In this document: one piece after another, positions 18,047 through 26,753 of the stretch
Position numbering within the stretch: the first letter of the stretch is position 1
How the letters are laid out: each line of letters opens with the position of its first letter
Assembly: GCA_029856155.1 (NCBI GenBank)
Contig: JAHQWL010000096.1
Coordinates: 17,140 to 81,139 of the forward strand
Origin: Promethearchaeia archaeon
GTDB taxonomy: Archaea > Asgardarchaeota > Lokiarchaeia > Sigyniarchaeales > SOKP01
Length of the DNA stretch: 64,000 bases
Direction of reading: 5' to 3'
Notes under the pieces: generated by a model
The model's input: the letters and a program-made list of their open reading frames with translations, nothing else
What the model was told of the DNA's origin: nothing
Databases searched by the model: none
Program-made: the position numbers and the translations under genes

Positions 18047-18496
18047 TTATAGATAAGGCAAAAATTTCTCTAGAGTTATTTTCGCTCCTATTTTTGACGG
18101 GATTTCAACTGCTTTCTTTACTTCATCATAAGAGTAACCCTTGTTGTATAAATTTTCTATTGCGGGAGAGAATACCTTTTTATAGTATTTATCACCAATT
18201 TTATCAATAATTTTATCAAATTCTTTAGTAGTTATCCATTTCTCCTGCTTTCTATGAGTTATTGATAAACCTTTTTCCTTTCCCTTTTGTTCTAATTTAT
18301 ATTTCTGAGTTTCTTTTCCTAAGCGTGTTTGATATCCAACGATAGCAATTACAATACCATGGATCTTTGCCTCTTCTTCATTATGTCCAGCTTTGAGCCA
18401 GTCAATACGATGATATTCAGAGATTATATCCCATTTACCTATTTTAATTAACTTTATCTCTTCTAATTCTTTTGAGTTAAAAGCTTTCGATACCAT
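18047..18496 (-). CDS. Conserved-looking hypothetical protein
   Basis: A 149-residue soluble protein, unrecognised, starting with ATG. It is rich in Lys and Glu. A central segment (HGIVIAIVGYQTRLGKETQKY) is followed by two helices, KWITTKEFDKIIDKIGDKYY and SPAIENLYNKGYSYDEVKKA. Composition and balanced codon use favour a real gene over the shorter overlapping plus-strand frame. Confidence 0.5.
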   Translation of the reverse strand: MVSKAFNSKELEEIKLIKIGKWDIISEYHRIDWLKAGHNEEEAKIHGIVIAIVGYQTRLGKETQKYKLEQKGKEKGLSITHRKQEKWITTKEFDKIIDKIGDKYYKKVFSPAIENLYNKGYSYDEVKKAVEIPSKIGAKITLEKFLPYL

Positions 18497-18696
18497 TTAG
18501 TTTAATTATTATTTTTATTATGTATTTTTTAAAAATAAATAAGTAAATCACGATTTTATTTCTTTCAGTTATTTATTAGAATAAAATAGTGCTTACGCGA
18601 TTAAATTGAATACTTAAAATTAAAATTCAAATATAATATCTAAGACTTAGGGTATTGTTTAAGTTTTGGAAAAATGAAATTTAGAAAGATTCCTAA

Positions 18697-19836
18697 TTAA
18701 TGCCATACAAGTGGTCTATATTCCTTTAAAGGTAATTGTATGGTGCTTTGCGTACGTTGCGATTCATATGAAGCTAAAACAATTTCCAAACCAGCTTTAC
18801 CATCATATATAGTTGGGATCCATTCTTGAGGAAAACCAACATCCTCATTCGAGCGTCCTAAAATATTGTTTATAAAACTTCGTATCTCTCGAGCATAGCT
18901 AAGATTCCAACGATCCTTTGGAAATGTAGTTTCAACTTCCGAAATTTTACTAGTCTTATTTCTCCTAAAATGTTTTTTTAATGTCATTGGTTTTAAGGAG
19001 TACTCATGTGGAACATCAAAAAAATAAGTTCCCTTAGTTCCATGAATTCTACCTAATTCTTCCCCATAGACACTGCCAAAATAAGCTTCGGAACGCTCAA
19101 ATATCGCTGTAATATCGCTTTTCTTAAATGATAATAAAACTGTAGAATGGTCTTCATAGGCTCTAGTCTTATGTACCCGCCTTATTTGAGCACTAACACT
19201 CTTTATTTCTCCAAACCACCATCTTAGTAAATCAAAATAGTGAGGTCCATGATCTATGAGATCTCCGCCTCCACACTTTTCATCTGTCAACCTCCATAAT
19301 CCAACTTCTTGTATTAGATCGTTTCTTGGATTCAATCCAAGATCCGGCATAGAATGATACCAATAAATTGAAGCTTGGATTATATCGCCAATTTCCTTTT
19401 TAAATATTTTTTCTTTTATAAATTGGAATCCTAAATCAAATCTTTTTTGAGTTGCCGTTTGGAAAATTACGTTATTTTTCTCGACAGCTTTAATCATTTT
19501 ATTAACTTCTACTAAATTTAAACCAATAGGTTTTTCACATAAAATGTGTTTTCCATTCCTAGCAGCCCGGATAACTTGTTCAGCATGAGCCCAATGAGGA
19601 GAACATATGCTTACAGCTTCGATATTCGGGTCATCTAATAGATCTTCTGGTTTTTTATATGCTTTTGGAACATTATAAAGCTTCTGAGCTTGTTTAAGAT
19701 GAGATTCGAGGGGATCAGAAACCGCTTCTATCTCTGTGAGTGAAGATTTATGATATATTGGTAAATGTCCAATGTTGGCTACAGTCCCACATCCTAATAC
19801 TCCAATTTTTAACTTATTATTAGGCACTTTAATCAC
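18697..19836 (-). CDS. Gfo/Idh/MocA-family oxidoreductase
   Basis: A 379-residue NAD(P)-dependent oxidoreductase. The Rossmann start KIGVLGCGTVANIGHLPIY, the CSPHWAHAEQ segment and the EKPIGLN motif (catalytic Lys in EKP) are diagnostic. GGDLIDHGPHYFDLLRWWFG carries the GxxxDxGxH active-site motif. The start is GTG. The family acts on sugars, inositols or related polyols. It is monocistronic and the substrate is unknown. Confidence 0.88.
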   Translation of the reverse strand: MIKVPNNKLKIGVLGCGTVANIGHLPIYHKSSLTEIEAVSDPLESHLKQAQKLYNVPKAYKKPEDLLDDPNIEAVSICSPHWAHAEQVIRAARNGKHILCEKPIGLNLVEVNKMIKAVEKNNVIFQTATQKRFDLGFQFIKEKIFKKEIGDIIQASIYWYHSMPDLGLNPRNDLIQEVGLWRLTDEKCGGGDLIDHGPHYFDLLRWWFGEIKSVSAQIRRVHKTRAYEDHSTVLLSFKKSDITAIFERSEAYFGSVYGEELGRIHGTKGTYFFDVPHEYSLKPMTLKKHFRRNKTSKISEVETTFPKDRWNLSYAREIRSFINNILGRSNEDVGFPQEWIPTIYDGKAGLEIVLASYESQRTQSTIQLPLKEYRPLVWH

Positions 19837-20015
19837 GCTTAAATTTATAATTATTATAGGATGAATTAGGCATGAATTTCTTTAAAAATTTTAACATTTA
19901 GAGAATTCATTTTAGATCTCAACCTTTTTTTAATGATTAGGTACTTTTTAAACCTTATAAAGAGAGTTAAATTAATATTTAACAGAATAAAAATTGAATA
20001 TTAAACCGCTTAAAT

Positions 20016-21176
20016 TTAGACAATAAGATGAGCATCGTGCTCTTTTAAAGAATCTGTAAGAACCAAACATAGTTTCTCTAAAATTTTTACATCAATTTTG
20101 TCAATTGTATCATTAGGTGTATGCATATAAGCATATGATTCCACACCACCAATTCCAAATCCTTGAAGACCCCTATCTCCTAAAAAACCTCCATCGGAAT
20201 GCGTACCTAGAACCCTTTCTTTAGGGTAATGATTAATGGGAAGATTTCTTTTGTTATTCAAAAGTTTATGATCAATATCTTTAGCATGATCTCCTTCATT
20301 TTCTCCAGGCCATAATAAAACATACTTAGCTATGGATTCAAAATTAAATATTAGCGATTTGCTGGGATCAAAATTTACCAAATTATTATAAAAATGTCTA
20401 ATACCCATTGTTCCGCATTCCTCAGCTCCAGTAAAAAGAAACCATATATGATAGTTTTGTAATCTGTTTTCAGGAATGCAATAATAGTTTACCAGTTCTA
20501 AGTTGCATGCTATGCCAGAAGCATTATCAATTGCACCATTAGAACTGTTGTCCGTAGTGTTAAGAAGCATCAATATCGAGGAAAAAATATTAATTATTAA
20601 AGGAAATAGCCCGATAATATAAAATATTAGTTCAAATCCAATAATTATCAAATTTTTAAGAATTACAATGAATGTTAGAATAATTGATGAAGCGATCCAA
20701 AACTTAATTATTCTTATTCGGAATCCGACCTTGAATCTTTGTCCTTTAGAATCCACATGACTCACGAACAATGCAATTCTGCCAATATTTTTTATTTCAT
20801 TTGAAAAAGGTTTAATTTTTACTAGTAGATTTTGTGATTTGAATTTTGGTATGATTTGAATATTCTCTGGTTTTCTTGTAAAAATAATCGAAGTAATCAC
20901 AATTCCAAATAATGTAAGGATTATTATCGTAGAGTAAATCATAGATGTGTTCAAATAAAGGAGTAATAATATTAGCGAAACGGATAAAAATGTGATTTTA
21001 GGATATATTCTCGAATAAAACGAACTGAAAGTAAAACCTTGGACTTCAAATTGCAAATTAAGGTTTTCAATTTCTTCTATTATTTTATTAAATGCTTCAA
21101 ATTCAAATTTAGTTCCAGATAATCGAGGAAAAGCAAATTTTTTAAGATTTTTTTTAATTCGGGCTTCTTCAATCAT
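20016..21176 (-). CDS. Membrane-anchored M28-family peptidase
   Basis: A 386-residue protein. About four transmembrane segments (pairs near 58-95 and 155-205) surround a short beta-rich region with SHVDSKGQ. The catalytic region follows with zinc ligands typical of M28: DNASG (bridging Asp), FTGAEECGTMG (catalytic and ligand Glu) and GTHSDGGFLG. The SHVDSKGQ histidine would be the first ligand, although the membrane helices inserted between it and DNASG are unusual. It is probably an aminopeptidase or glutaminyl-cyclase-like enzyme facing one side of the membrane. Confidence 0.75.
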   Translation of the reverse strand: MIEEARIKKNLKKFAFPRLSGTKFEFEAFNKIIEEIENLNLQFEVQGFTFSSFYSRIYPKITFLSVSLILLLLYLNTSMIYSTIIILTLFGIVITSIIFTRKPENIQIIPKFKSQNLLVKIKPFSNEIKNIGRIALFVSHVDSKGQRFKVGFRIRIIKFWIASSIILTFIVILKNLIIIGFELIFYIIGLFPLIINIFSSILMLLNTTDNSSNGAIDNASGIACNLELVNYYCIPENRLQNYHIWFLFTGAEECGTMGIRHFYNNLVNFDPSKSLIFNFESIAKYVLLWPGENEGDHAKDIDHKLLNNKRNLPINHYPKERVLGTHSDGGFLGDRGLQGFGIGGVESYAYMHTPNDTIDKIDVKILEKLCLVLTDSLKEHDAHLIV

Positions 21177-21405
21177 TTTAATCTTTTTCTATGGCTTCCA
21201 GCTTGTATTTTATTTAGAATATTTAAGTCCTAAATAACAGATGATATATACTCTACCCTTGATTGTTAATATTTAAATTATATTAGTTTATCTTTGATCC
21301 GTAAGATCATTTATATAAAAATGTGGGCTCTAATTAATAACTGGACTCCATTTTATTAATTAATAATAATTTATATGCCTTATTTAAAGAAGATATAAGA
21401 CAAAT

Positions 21406-21411
21406 AAGGAG
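21406..21411 (+). promoter_or_regulatory. Strong Shine-Dalgarno AAGGAG
   Basis: AAGGAG lies eight bases before the ATG at 21420. It is one of the few canonical sites in the window and supports that start codon. Confidence 0.6.
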
Positions 21412-21419
21412 TTTTTAAA

Positions 21420-21884
21420 ATGAAAAAATTAGAATTAATGGATCTTATCAATACAGACCTTCCTAAAAATGAAATTTATCAAAGAATTATGGATTTTGTT
21501 AACCAATATCAAATTAAGATAAAAGAAATGAATAGCAAGGTAATAACGGGAATGTATGGCTCTAGGCTAAAAGCTCATACAAGAGGTATTCGTGCTGAGC
21601 CTTCAATTTTACCCGTTAAAATTTCAATTAAGTTGCATGATAGAGGGAACAGCACAGAATTACATGTTCTTTTGAAAAAAGGTTATATTGGAATAACTCC
21701 CCTAGGTATGGATAAGAAATATCTGATGATGCTTGCACGGTTAATGAATAATTTAAAATTGCAATTTTATCGAGAAATGTATCCAAAAGAAGAAATAAGT
21801 AAATGTAATAATTGTGGTACGGTTATTATTTACGAGAACCAAAGATTTTGTGAATTTTGTGGTATTGAATTAATTGATAATTAA
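21420..21884 (+). CDS. Zinc-ribbon-tailed small protein
   Basis: A 154-residue protein. The first 110 residues form an alpha/beta domain with a basic stretch (VITGMYGSRLKAHTRGIRAE) and amphipathic strands. The C-terminus is a zinc ribbon with CNNC near residue 130 and CEFC near residue 145. It lies 106 bases upstream of an MglA-like GTPase on the same strand, so a functional link is possible but unproven. Family unrecognised. Confidence 0.65.
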   Translation: MKKLELMDLINTDLPKNEIYQRIMDFVNQYQIKIKEMNSKVITGMYGSRLKAHTRGIRAEPSILPVKISIKLHDRGNSTELHVLLKKGYIGITPLGMDKKYLMMLARLMNNLKLQFYREMYPKEEISKCNNCGTVIIYENQRFCEFCGIELIDN

Positions 21885-21990
21885 TATCGTATTAGTTGTT
21901 TTCTTTTTCTTTAAAGATGTATAAATGATTTATTAAACATTACAACGATTTCTAAAAAAAATTGGCTTTTAAAAATGTAATTTTAGAATT

Positions 21991-22590
21991 ATGTTCATGA
22001 TTATTGATCACTGTGACAAGACAATCAGTATAAAAATCGTGTATTTTGGGCCTGCTTATTCAGGTAAGACTACTTCTATTAAAGCTTTATTCTCTCACTT
22101 TGGTAAGGATGAAGCATTACAAAGTATCGAAAGTACAGTAAAAAGAACCTTATTTTTCGATTATGGAACAGTTACATTTCAAAATGAAGAATGGAAGTTG
22201 AAACTCCATATTTATACTACAACTGGCCAGGATTTCTATTTGATTACCAGACCGATCACCTTAAGAGCAGTTGATGGAATCATTCTCGTGTTAGATTCTC
22301 AAGAAGAAGTATATGAACGTAATCTTATTTCTTGGAATGAACTTATGTCATATTTTAGAGATAGTATTGATGATATTCCAATAATAATTGCATTTAACAA
22401 ACAAGATCTACCAGAGAAATTCAGTCCTGGAGATTTCTTAAAGGAAATTGATTTTCACAAATTTAAGAATATGGAATCAAAATATACTATTGCGGTTAGT
22501 GGAGAGGGAATACTTGATTGTTTTGAAGATGTACTGAGATTGATACTAAGGAAATTTTGTAAACATAGATTAGTTTCAGCTATAAATTGA
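21991..22590 (+). CDS. MglA/Arf-like small GTPase
   Basis: A 199-residue Ras-superfamily GTPase. The P-loop is GPAYSGKT (K26, T27). The G3 position reads TTTGQD instead of DxxGQ, as in MglA-type GTPases, within the segment YTTTGQDFYLITRPITLRAVDGIILVLDS. G4 is NKQD. Asgard genomes carry many such proteins, and bacterial MglA controls polarity. No lipidation motif is present at the C-terminus. No MglB-like roadblock gene is adjacent. Confidence 0.85.
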   Translation: MFMIIDHCDKTISIKIVYFGPAYSGKTTSIKALFSHFGKDEALQSIESTVKRTLFFDYGTVTFQNEEWKLKLHIYTTTGQDFYLITRPITLRAVDGIILVLDSQEEVYERNLISWNELMSYFRDSIDDIPIIIAFNKQDLPEKFSPGDFLKEIDFHKFKNMESKYTIAVSGEGILDCFEDVLRLILRKFCKHRLVSAIN

Positions 22591-22593
22591 CAC

Positions 22594-23514
22594 TTAATTT
22601 TCTGATCCAGAAGCTCGGTTAATGAAGTTTTTTATCCATTCAAATTTTGTAGGATTATGTTTCTTGGTTTCTTTAAGTAGTTTTTGAGCTTTTTCATTTT
22701 CAGGTTGAATTTCTAACAAGTAATTACAAAAATCTAATGTCATTTCATAGAACTCAAGCTCATAAGATATCAATGCCAACTCAAGTAAAGCTTTAATATC
22801 GGATGGATTTTCTAATACAACAGTATTAAGATTTTTATTAAGTTCCATATACCCTTTAATAAATTTCAACACTTTTTCTGCCGGTTCTATAAGATCTTCA
22901 TGCCCTTCACACGATATATCGATTTTTAACTCAAGTAATTTTTGCATTGATTTGAGATAAGCGTCTAAATTCCCTCCTTGAAAATTAATAGCTATTCCCG
23001 GCAGATCTCCACCAAAAAGAATCTTTTTACCACTTGTTTCTAAAAGATATGCTACAGATCCGGGAGTGTGTCCAGGAATGTGAATACATTTAAACTCATA
23101 ATTCCCAAATTTCAAAATCTCGTTATCATTTTTTATAATTCTATTAATTTTAATAGGTTCATATTTATAATCTGCATACATTTGAGCAATATTAGGATCT
23201 CTTATCTTTAGCTCATTATCTTCAGCATCTAGCTCGTGCGCATAAAATTTGATATCCTTGTTAAATTCTTTAAGTTTATTACAGACACCGTAATGGTCTA
23301 TATGCCCGTGTGTTATAAGACAGTGCTTAATATCTTTTAGATCAAATCCATCTTCTTCTATAACCCGCAGTAATTCAATGTCCATTCCTGCATCAATCAA
23401 GATTAAACCTTCATCACTTTTGGTGTCGACCATGTAAACACAGCACCCTGAACCATTAGGATCATATGGATTAACTATATAAACATTATCTAAAATATTT
23501 CTCATTTCTATCAC
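22594..23514 (-). CDS. MBL-fold hydrolase with C-terminal TPR-like tail
   Basis: A 306-residue protein. The metallo-beta-lactamase domain (about 1-220) has LITHGHIDHYG (HxHxDH), HIPGHTPGSVAY, FGGDLPG and CEGHEDLI. The tail (about 225-290) contains a TPR-like pair, NPSDIKALLELALISYELEF and YLLEIQPENEKAQKLLKET. It is convergent with the GTPase gene, whose stop is three bases away. It is a hydrolase or persulfide/thioester-type enzyme, substrate unknown. Confidence 0.82.
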   Translation of the reverse strand: MIEMRNILDNVYIVNPYDPNGSGCCVYMVDTKSDEGLILIDAGMDIELLRVIEEDGFDLKDIKHCLITHGHIDHYGVCNKLKEFNKDIKFYAHELDAEDNELKIRDPNIAQMYADYKYEPIKINRIIKNDNEILKFGNYEFKCIHIPGHTPGSVAYLLETSGKKILFGGDLPGIAINFQGGNLDAYLKSMQKLLELKIDISCEGHEDLIEPAEKVLKFIKGYMELNKNLNTVVLENPSDIKALLELALISYELEFYEMTLDFCNYLLEIQPENEKAQKLLKETKKHNPTKFEWIKNFINRASGSEN

Positions 23515-23924
23515 GAATAATATTGGAATATAAAGTGAATTTAAATATTTACTATTTTTAAAAATGTTTTGCTTAATGTAATTGTCATGTAGAAATATTT
23601 ATGCTATTATATTTACAATTTCTAACATTTAAGTAGAATAAATCTTTCTTCGTTTTAATTTCAAACTACTAAAAATGATAGAAGTTTATTATAATAGTGG
23701 TTTTCGTGAAGTTTATTGAAGAACCTTGTGAGTGATCTAGAACTTGCCTTATAAAATGCCCTTATATAGAAATCTCAGCAGAAAAAGCTATACGTAAAGA
23801 TAAAGTTATAGTTAAAAACGGGAAAATTCAACAAATACAATTTATCATTAGGGAGTAGGTTTTTATAAAAAATGTATTGTTTAACCAATTATTTATATTT
23901 ATATTTAAAATTAAGTGATTAATT
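23515..23924. other. 410-base intergenic stretch with decayed small gene
   Basis: Apart from the interrupted frame at 23675-23858, which has its own entry, I see only AT-rich sequence. A TATA-like string lies before the DUF3795 gene. Confidence 0.45.
23675..23858 (+). pseudogene. Decayed small Cys-containing gene (frameshift and in-frame TGA)
   Basis: ATG 23675 opens MIEVYYNSGFREVY and stops. Shifting frame at about 23706 continues VKFIEEPCE, then a TGA at 23733-23735, then SRTCLIKCPYIEISAEKAIR and KDKVIVKNGKIQQIQFIIRE to TAG at 23856. The reading has protein-like character with a CLIKC pair. Selenocysteine at the TGA is a formal alternative, but no SECIS-like hairpin is apparent downstream and the frameshift argues for decay. 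Confidence 0.4.
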
Positions 23925-24515
23925 ATGAGTTTAAAATTAGAAGATGTTAAAAAAGAAGATAGAGGAATTCTTGCTCCATGTGGTATTGTCTGTTTAGGAT
24001 GTGATACTTATACTGGAGAAGGGTTAGAAGCGGCAAAAAAACTTAAAAGTATTTGGGAAGGAGGAAATATGGTAGATACTAGTATGGCAATTGGATTAAA
24101 TCCTGAAGAAATAAACGTTACCTTAGAGACAATAAATAAATTCATTAAAGTCAGTGATAAAGGAAAGTGTCCTGGATGTTATATCGGAGGGTTTGCATCA
24201 CAATTTTGTGGTATTGCGAAATGTGTTAAAGCCAAAGGGTACTGGACATGTGCTGAATGTGATGATTATGATCCCTCAGCAGAACCTCCTTGTCCAAATG
24301 AAGATCCTAATCCCGTACCAATGGCAAATAAAGCTCAAATGACTAATATGATTTGTATGAGATATAGTAGAGATACATGTAATAATTTGAAAAGATGTCG
24401 TGATATTGGTTATGATGCCTTTATTAAGGAAGCTAGAAAAAAGGTTGAAAATGGTTGGAGAACTTGGCAAGTCATCAGTGATGAGATGGTTTTTACAAAA
24501 GCATTCAAAAAATAG
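23925..24515 (+). CDS. DUF3795-type cysteine-rich protein
   Basis: A 196-residue protein. It contains APCGIVCLGCDTYTGEG near residue 17, CPGCYIGGFASQFCGIAKCV near residue 82 and YWTCAECDDYDPSAEPPCP near residue 105, the cysteine pattern of the DUF3795 zinc-binding family. Its role is not known in the family. It has a good ATG start with no close upstream gene. It is convergent with the Lrp gene, one stop adjoining the other. Confidence 0.8.
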   Translation: MSLKLEDVKKEDRGILAPCGIVCLGCDTYTGEGLEAAKKLKSIWEGGNMVDTSMAIGLNPEEINVTLETINKFIKVSDKGKCPGCYIGGFASQFCGIAKCVKAKGYWTCAECDDYDPSAEPPCPNEDPNPVPMANKAQMTNMICMRYSRDTCNNLKRCRDIGYDAFIKEARKKVENGWRTWQVISDEMVFTKAFKK

Positions 24516-24986
24516 TTATAAAACTCGAACTTCCGATTGTTGTTGAAGGGTTTTTATTGGTCTTAAAACTACGCATACTCTCTCAACACTTTTTACATCT
24601 GCACGGGCACGAAATGATTCTATTAACGCATCTAGCTCAGTTATTTCAGGTACATTGACTTTTATTAAAACACCACATTCTCCCGCGAGAAAATAAACCT
24701 CCTCACATTGAGGTAGAATTTGGGCTTCTCTTAATAATTCTTTTGTCTCAGCTAAGCTCTTTGGAATAAGTGTGAGGAATACTATAATGCATCTCTCATC
24801 TTCGCGACAAATCTTTATAGTAAACTTTTCAATTACCCCTTCTTCTTGCAGTTTGATAACTCGTTTTCTTACAGTCGATTCAGATAATTGTATTTTTTCA
24901 TCTGCTGCTATTTCGTGATATGGTCTTCTAGAATCCGCAAGAAGCATTTCAAGGATTCTTTTATCCTTATCATCTAAATTTTTCAT
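24516..24986 (-). CDS. Lrp/AsnC-family transcriptional regulator
   Basis: A 156-residue regulator. The N-terminal winged helix contains DKRILEMLLADSRRPYHEIA and a recognition helix near LSESTVRKRVIKLQEEG. The C-terminal RAM effector domain contains FLTLIPKS and EEVYFLAGECGVLIKVNV. It sits 96 bases downstream of metF at the distal end of the Hdr-MetVF operon, so it is a candidate regulator of that operon, though this is inference. Confidence 0.88.
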   Translation of the reverse strand: MKNLDDKDKRILEMLLADSRRPYHEIAADEKIQLSESTVRKRVIKLQEEGVIEKFTIKICREDERCIIVFLTLIPKSLAETKELLREAQILPQCEEVYFLAGECGVLIKVNVPEITELDALIESFRARADVKSVERVCVVLRPIKTLQQQSEVRVL

Positions 24987-25082
24987 TTTTATTCATTCTT
25001 ATATTTTTTTTTTACTAAATTCAAAAAAAATTATATTCTAAATTTAAAGAAAATTATAATTTTCTATTAAGTATTGTTGATA

Positions 25083-26015
25083 TCAAAAATCTTTGAGAAG
25101 TGGTCCAAATAACCTTTCGTAGTGGACTGCCATGCAATGAATACCTGCGGCTTTAGTAGTTTTCTTGATTTCTTTAATAAATGGTTCGTAAAATTCTAGA
25201 TTAATTTTATCGATCGCAGCATATTTTTCTTGTTTATCTTTTATTTTTTTAGTTGCCTTTAGAGCATTTAAAAAATCTTTGGGAACAGAAACACCAGGAA
25301 TATATTCATTAAAATACCACGCAATCCCATAGTTTTTTATTGGAAACAACCCAAGTAAAATTGGAGTATTATATTTTTCTAATTCCTTTAGAAACTCCTT
25401 AGCATCATCAATATCAAATGAAGTTTGGGTTTGAATGAAATCTGCTCCTATTTCTACCTTTCTCCCAACTTTTAAAATTTCTGGCTCTCTTGGATTTGAA
25501 TTTGGATTTGCAGCACAACCAACGTTTATTTGCGGTTTTCCTCCTACTATCTCATTTCCTTCTAAATCAGTTCCTTCATCAACCATTTTTGAAACGAGAT
25601 CTATCAATTGAGTAGAATCTAGATCATATACAGGTCTAGCATTTTGGTGATCTCCAAGGGCAGAATGATCACCTGTTAATGCAAGTAGATTTTTAAGACC
25701 GAGAATTGCACCACCTAAAATATCACCAAATAGAGCAATTCTATTTCTATCTCGAACAGTCATCTGCCAGATAGCTTCTAATCCGACTTTTTCTTGAACT
25801 AGATAGCAAGGAACCATGGAACATGTATAAGCATCTCCTTGAGGACCATCTGTAACATTAGCGGCAACGATTTTTCCAGTATTTTTCATTGCTTCTGCAG
25901 ACTTCAGAACATGTGTTAAATCAAAATCTTTTTCAGGTTCTAATTCGCCAGTGAATACAAATTTTCCTTCTTTAATATTCTTTACTAAATTACTATAAGC
26001 GGGTCTTTTTGGCAT
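25083..26015 (-). CDS. metF: Methylenetetrahydrofolate reductase (MetF), copy 2, Hdr-linked
   Basis: A 310-residue MetF protein from ATG 26015. An in-frame start at 26066 would add 17 residues read inside metV. Hallmarks are TGELEPEKDFD, LALTGDHSALGDH, AANPNSNP and GADFIQTQTSFD. The start lies one base after the metV stop, so translation is probably coupled. It reduces the methylene-C1 carrier to methyl. Position at the end of an hdrCBA-mvhD run implies electrons delivered by the Hdr/MvhD module rather than directly by NADH, as argued for Moorella MetVF-HdrABC-MvhD. Confidence 0.9.
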   Translation of the reverse strand: MPKRPAYSNLVKNIKEGKFVFTGELEPEKDFDLTHVLKSAEAMKNTGKIVAANVTDGPQGDAYTCSMVPCYLVQEKVGLEAIWQMTVRDRNRIALFGDILGGAILGLKNLLALTGDHSALGDHQNARPVYDLDSTQLIDLVSKMVDEGTDLEGNEIVGGKPQINVGCAANPNSNPREPEILKVGRKVEIGADFIQTQTSFDIDDAKEFLKELEKYNTPILLGLFPIKNYGIAWYFNEYIPGVSVPKDFLNALKATKKIKDKQEKYAAIDKINLEFYEPFIKEIKKTTKAAGIHCMAVHYERLFGPLLKDF

Positions 26016-26016
26016 T

Positions 26017-26715
26017 TTATACTTTCTCCTCCTTTTTCGGTTCTTCCACATTTGAACTTGGTTCATAAATATGTAAAAATCGTGGACTCGACCATATGCG
26101 GTAATTACGTGGTGGTCTATATGTTGTAAATAGATCTAATCTGTTAAATTTCTTCAGACGTTCCCACATTTTCACCCAAGCACAATCATATATATATCCT
26201 CCAACTTCACATTTACCATCGACTTGTCCTCCACAAGGACCGTTACTCAGGTTTTTAGCACACCCCGCCATCGGACAAATACCTCCTGTAACTCCAAGTA
26301 AACAATCCCCACATGTTTCGCAATATTCAGCAAAATAATTTTCTCCATTATTCTCTACACCTCCAAACATACTATTTTGTGCTGGAAAAGTGAGAATTGT
26401 AGGAATGATTCTATTTAACATTCCTACGCCTAAACCACATGCTAATGAAACAATTGCATCATACTCTTCAATAAACGGTCTTAATGTTGTAGCAGCAATT
26501 CTGTCATCACATTGTCTTAAAACTGTGATGGCTTTCCATTTTAAATCTTTTCCATTACTCCTTGCTTTTAATTCTAACATTTGTGCTAATACTTTTGCTT
26601 CATTAATTGAACGTGGAGGTTGACAACATCCATCACAACCAGCCACTAGAATTTTTGAATATGGTTTTATCATTTCATATATTTCTTCAATATCTTTTTG
26701 TTTAGTTATAATCAT
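26017..26715 (-). CDS. metV: MetV-like zinc/Fe-S protein, copy 2, Hdr-linked
   Basis: A 232-residue MetV. The first half has VAGCDGCCQPPRS near residue 24, replacing the CGVC of copy 1. The second half has CETCGDCLLGVTGGICPMAGCAKNLSNGPCGG and CEVGGYIYDCAW. It lies between the fused hdrA-mvhD gene (38-base gap) and metF. It is expected to bind metal clusters and dock MetF to the Hdr module. Confidence 0.87.
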   Translation of the reverse strand: MIITKQKDIEEIYEMIKPYSKILVAGCDGCCQPPRSINEAKVLAQMLELKARSNGKDLKWKAITVLRQCDDRIAATTLRPFIEEYDAIVSLACGLGVGMLNRIIPTILTFPAQNSMFGGVENNGENYFAEYCETCGDCLLGVTGGICPMAGCAKNLSNGPCGGQVDGKCEVGGYIYDCAWVKMWERLKKFNRLDLFTTYRPPRNYRIWSSPRFLHIYEPSSNVEEPKKEEKV

Positions 26716-26753
26716 TTTAAAAAACTCTTAATTTTATTAATTTGATAATTAAA

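Noticed and set aside
17974..18210. 78-codon plus-strand frame
   Set aside because: Most of it is antisense to the better-supported 149-residue minus-strand gene; only the first 25 codons look coding-like.
26016..26066. 17-residue N-terminal extension of MetF copy 2
   Set aside because: It overlaps the end of metV and is a basic low-complexity stretch; the ATG at 26015 matches the start of copy 1.
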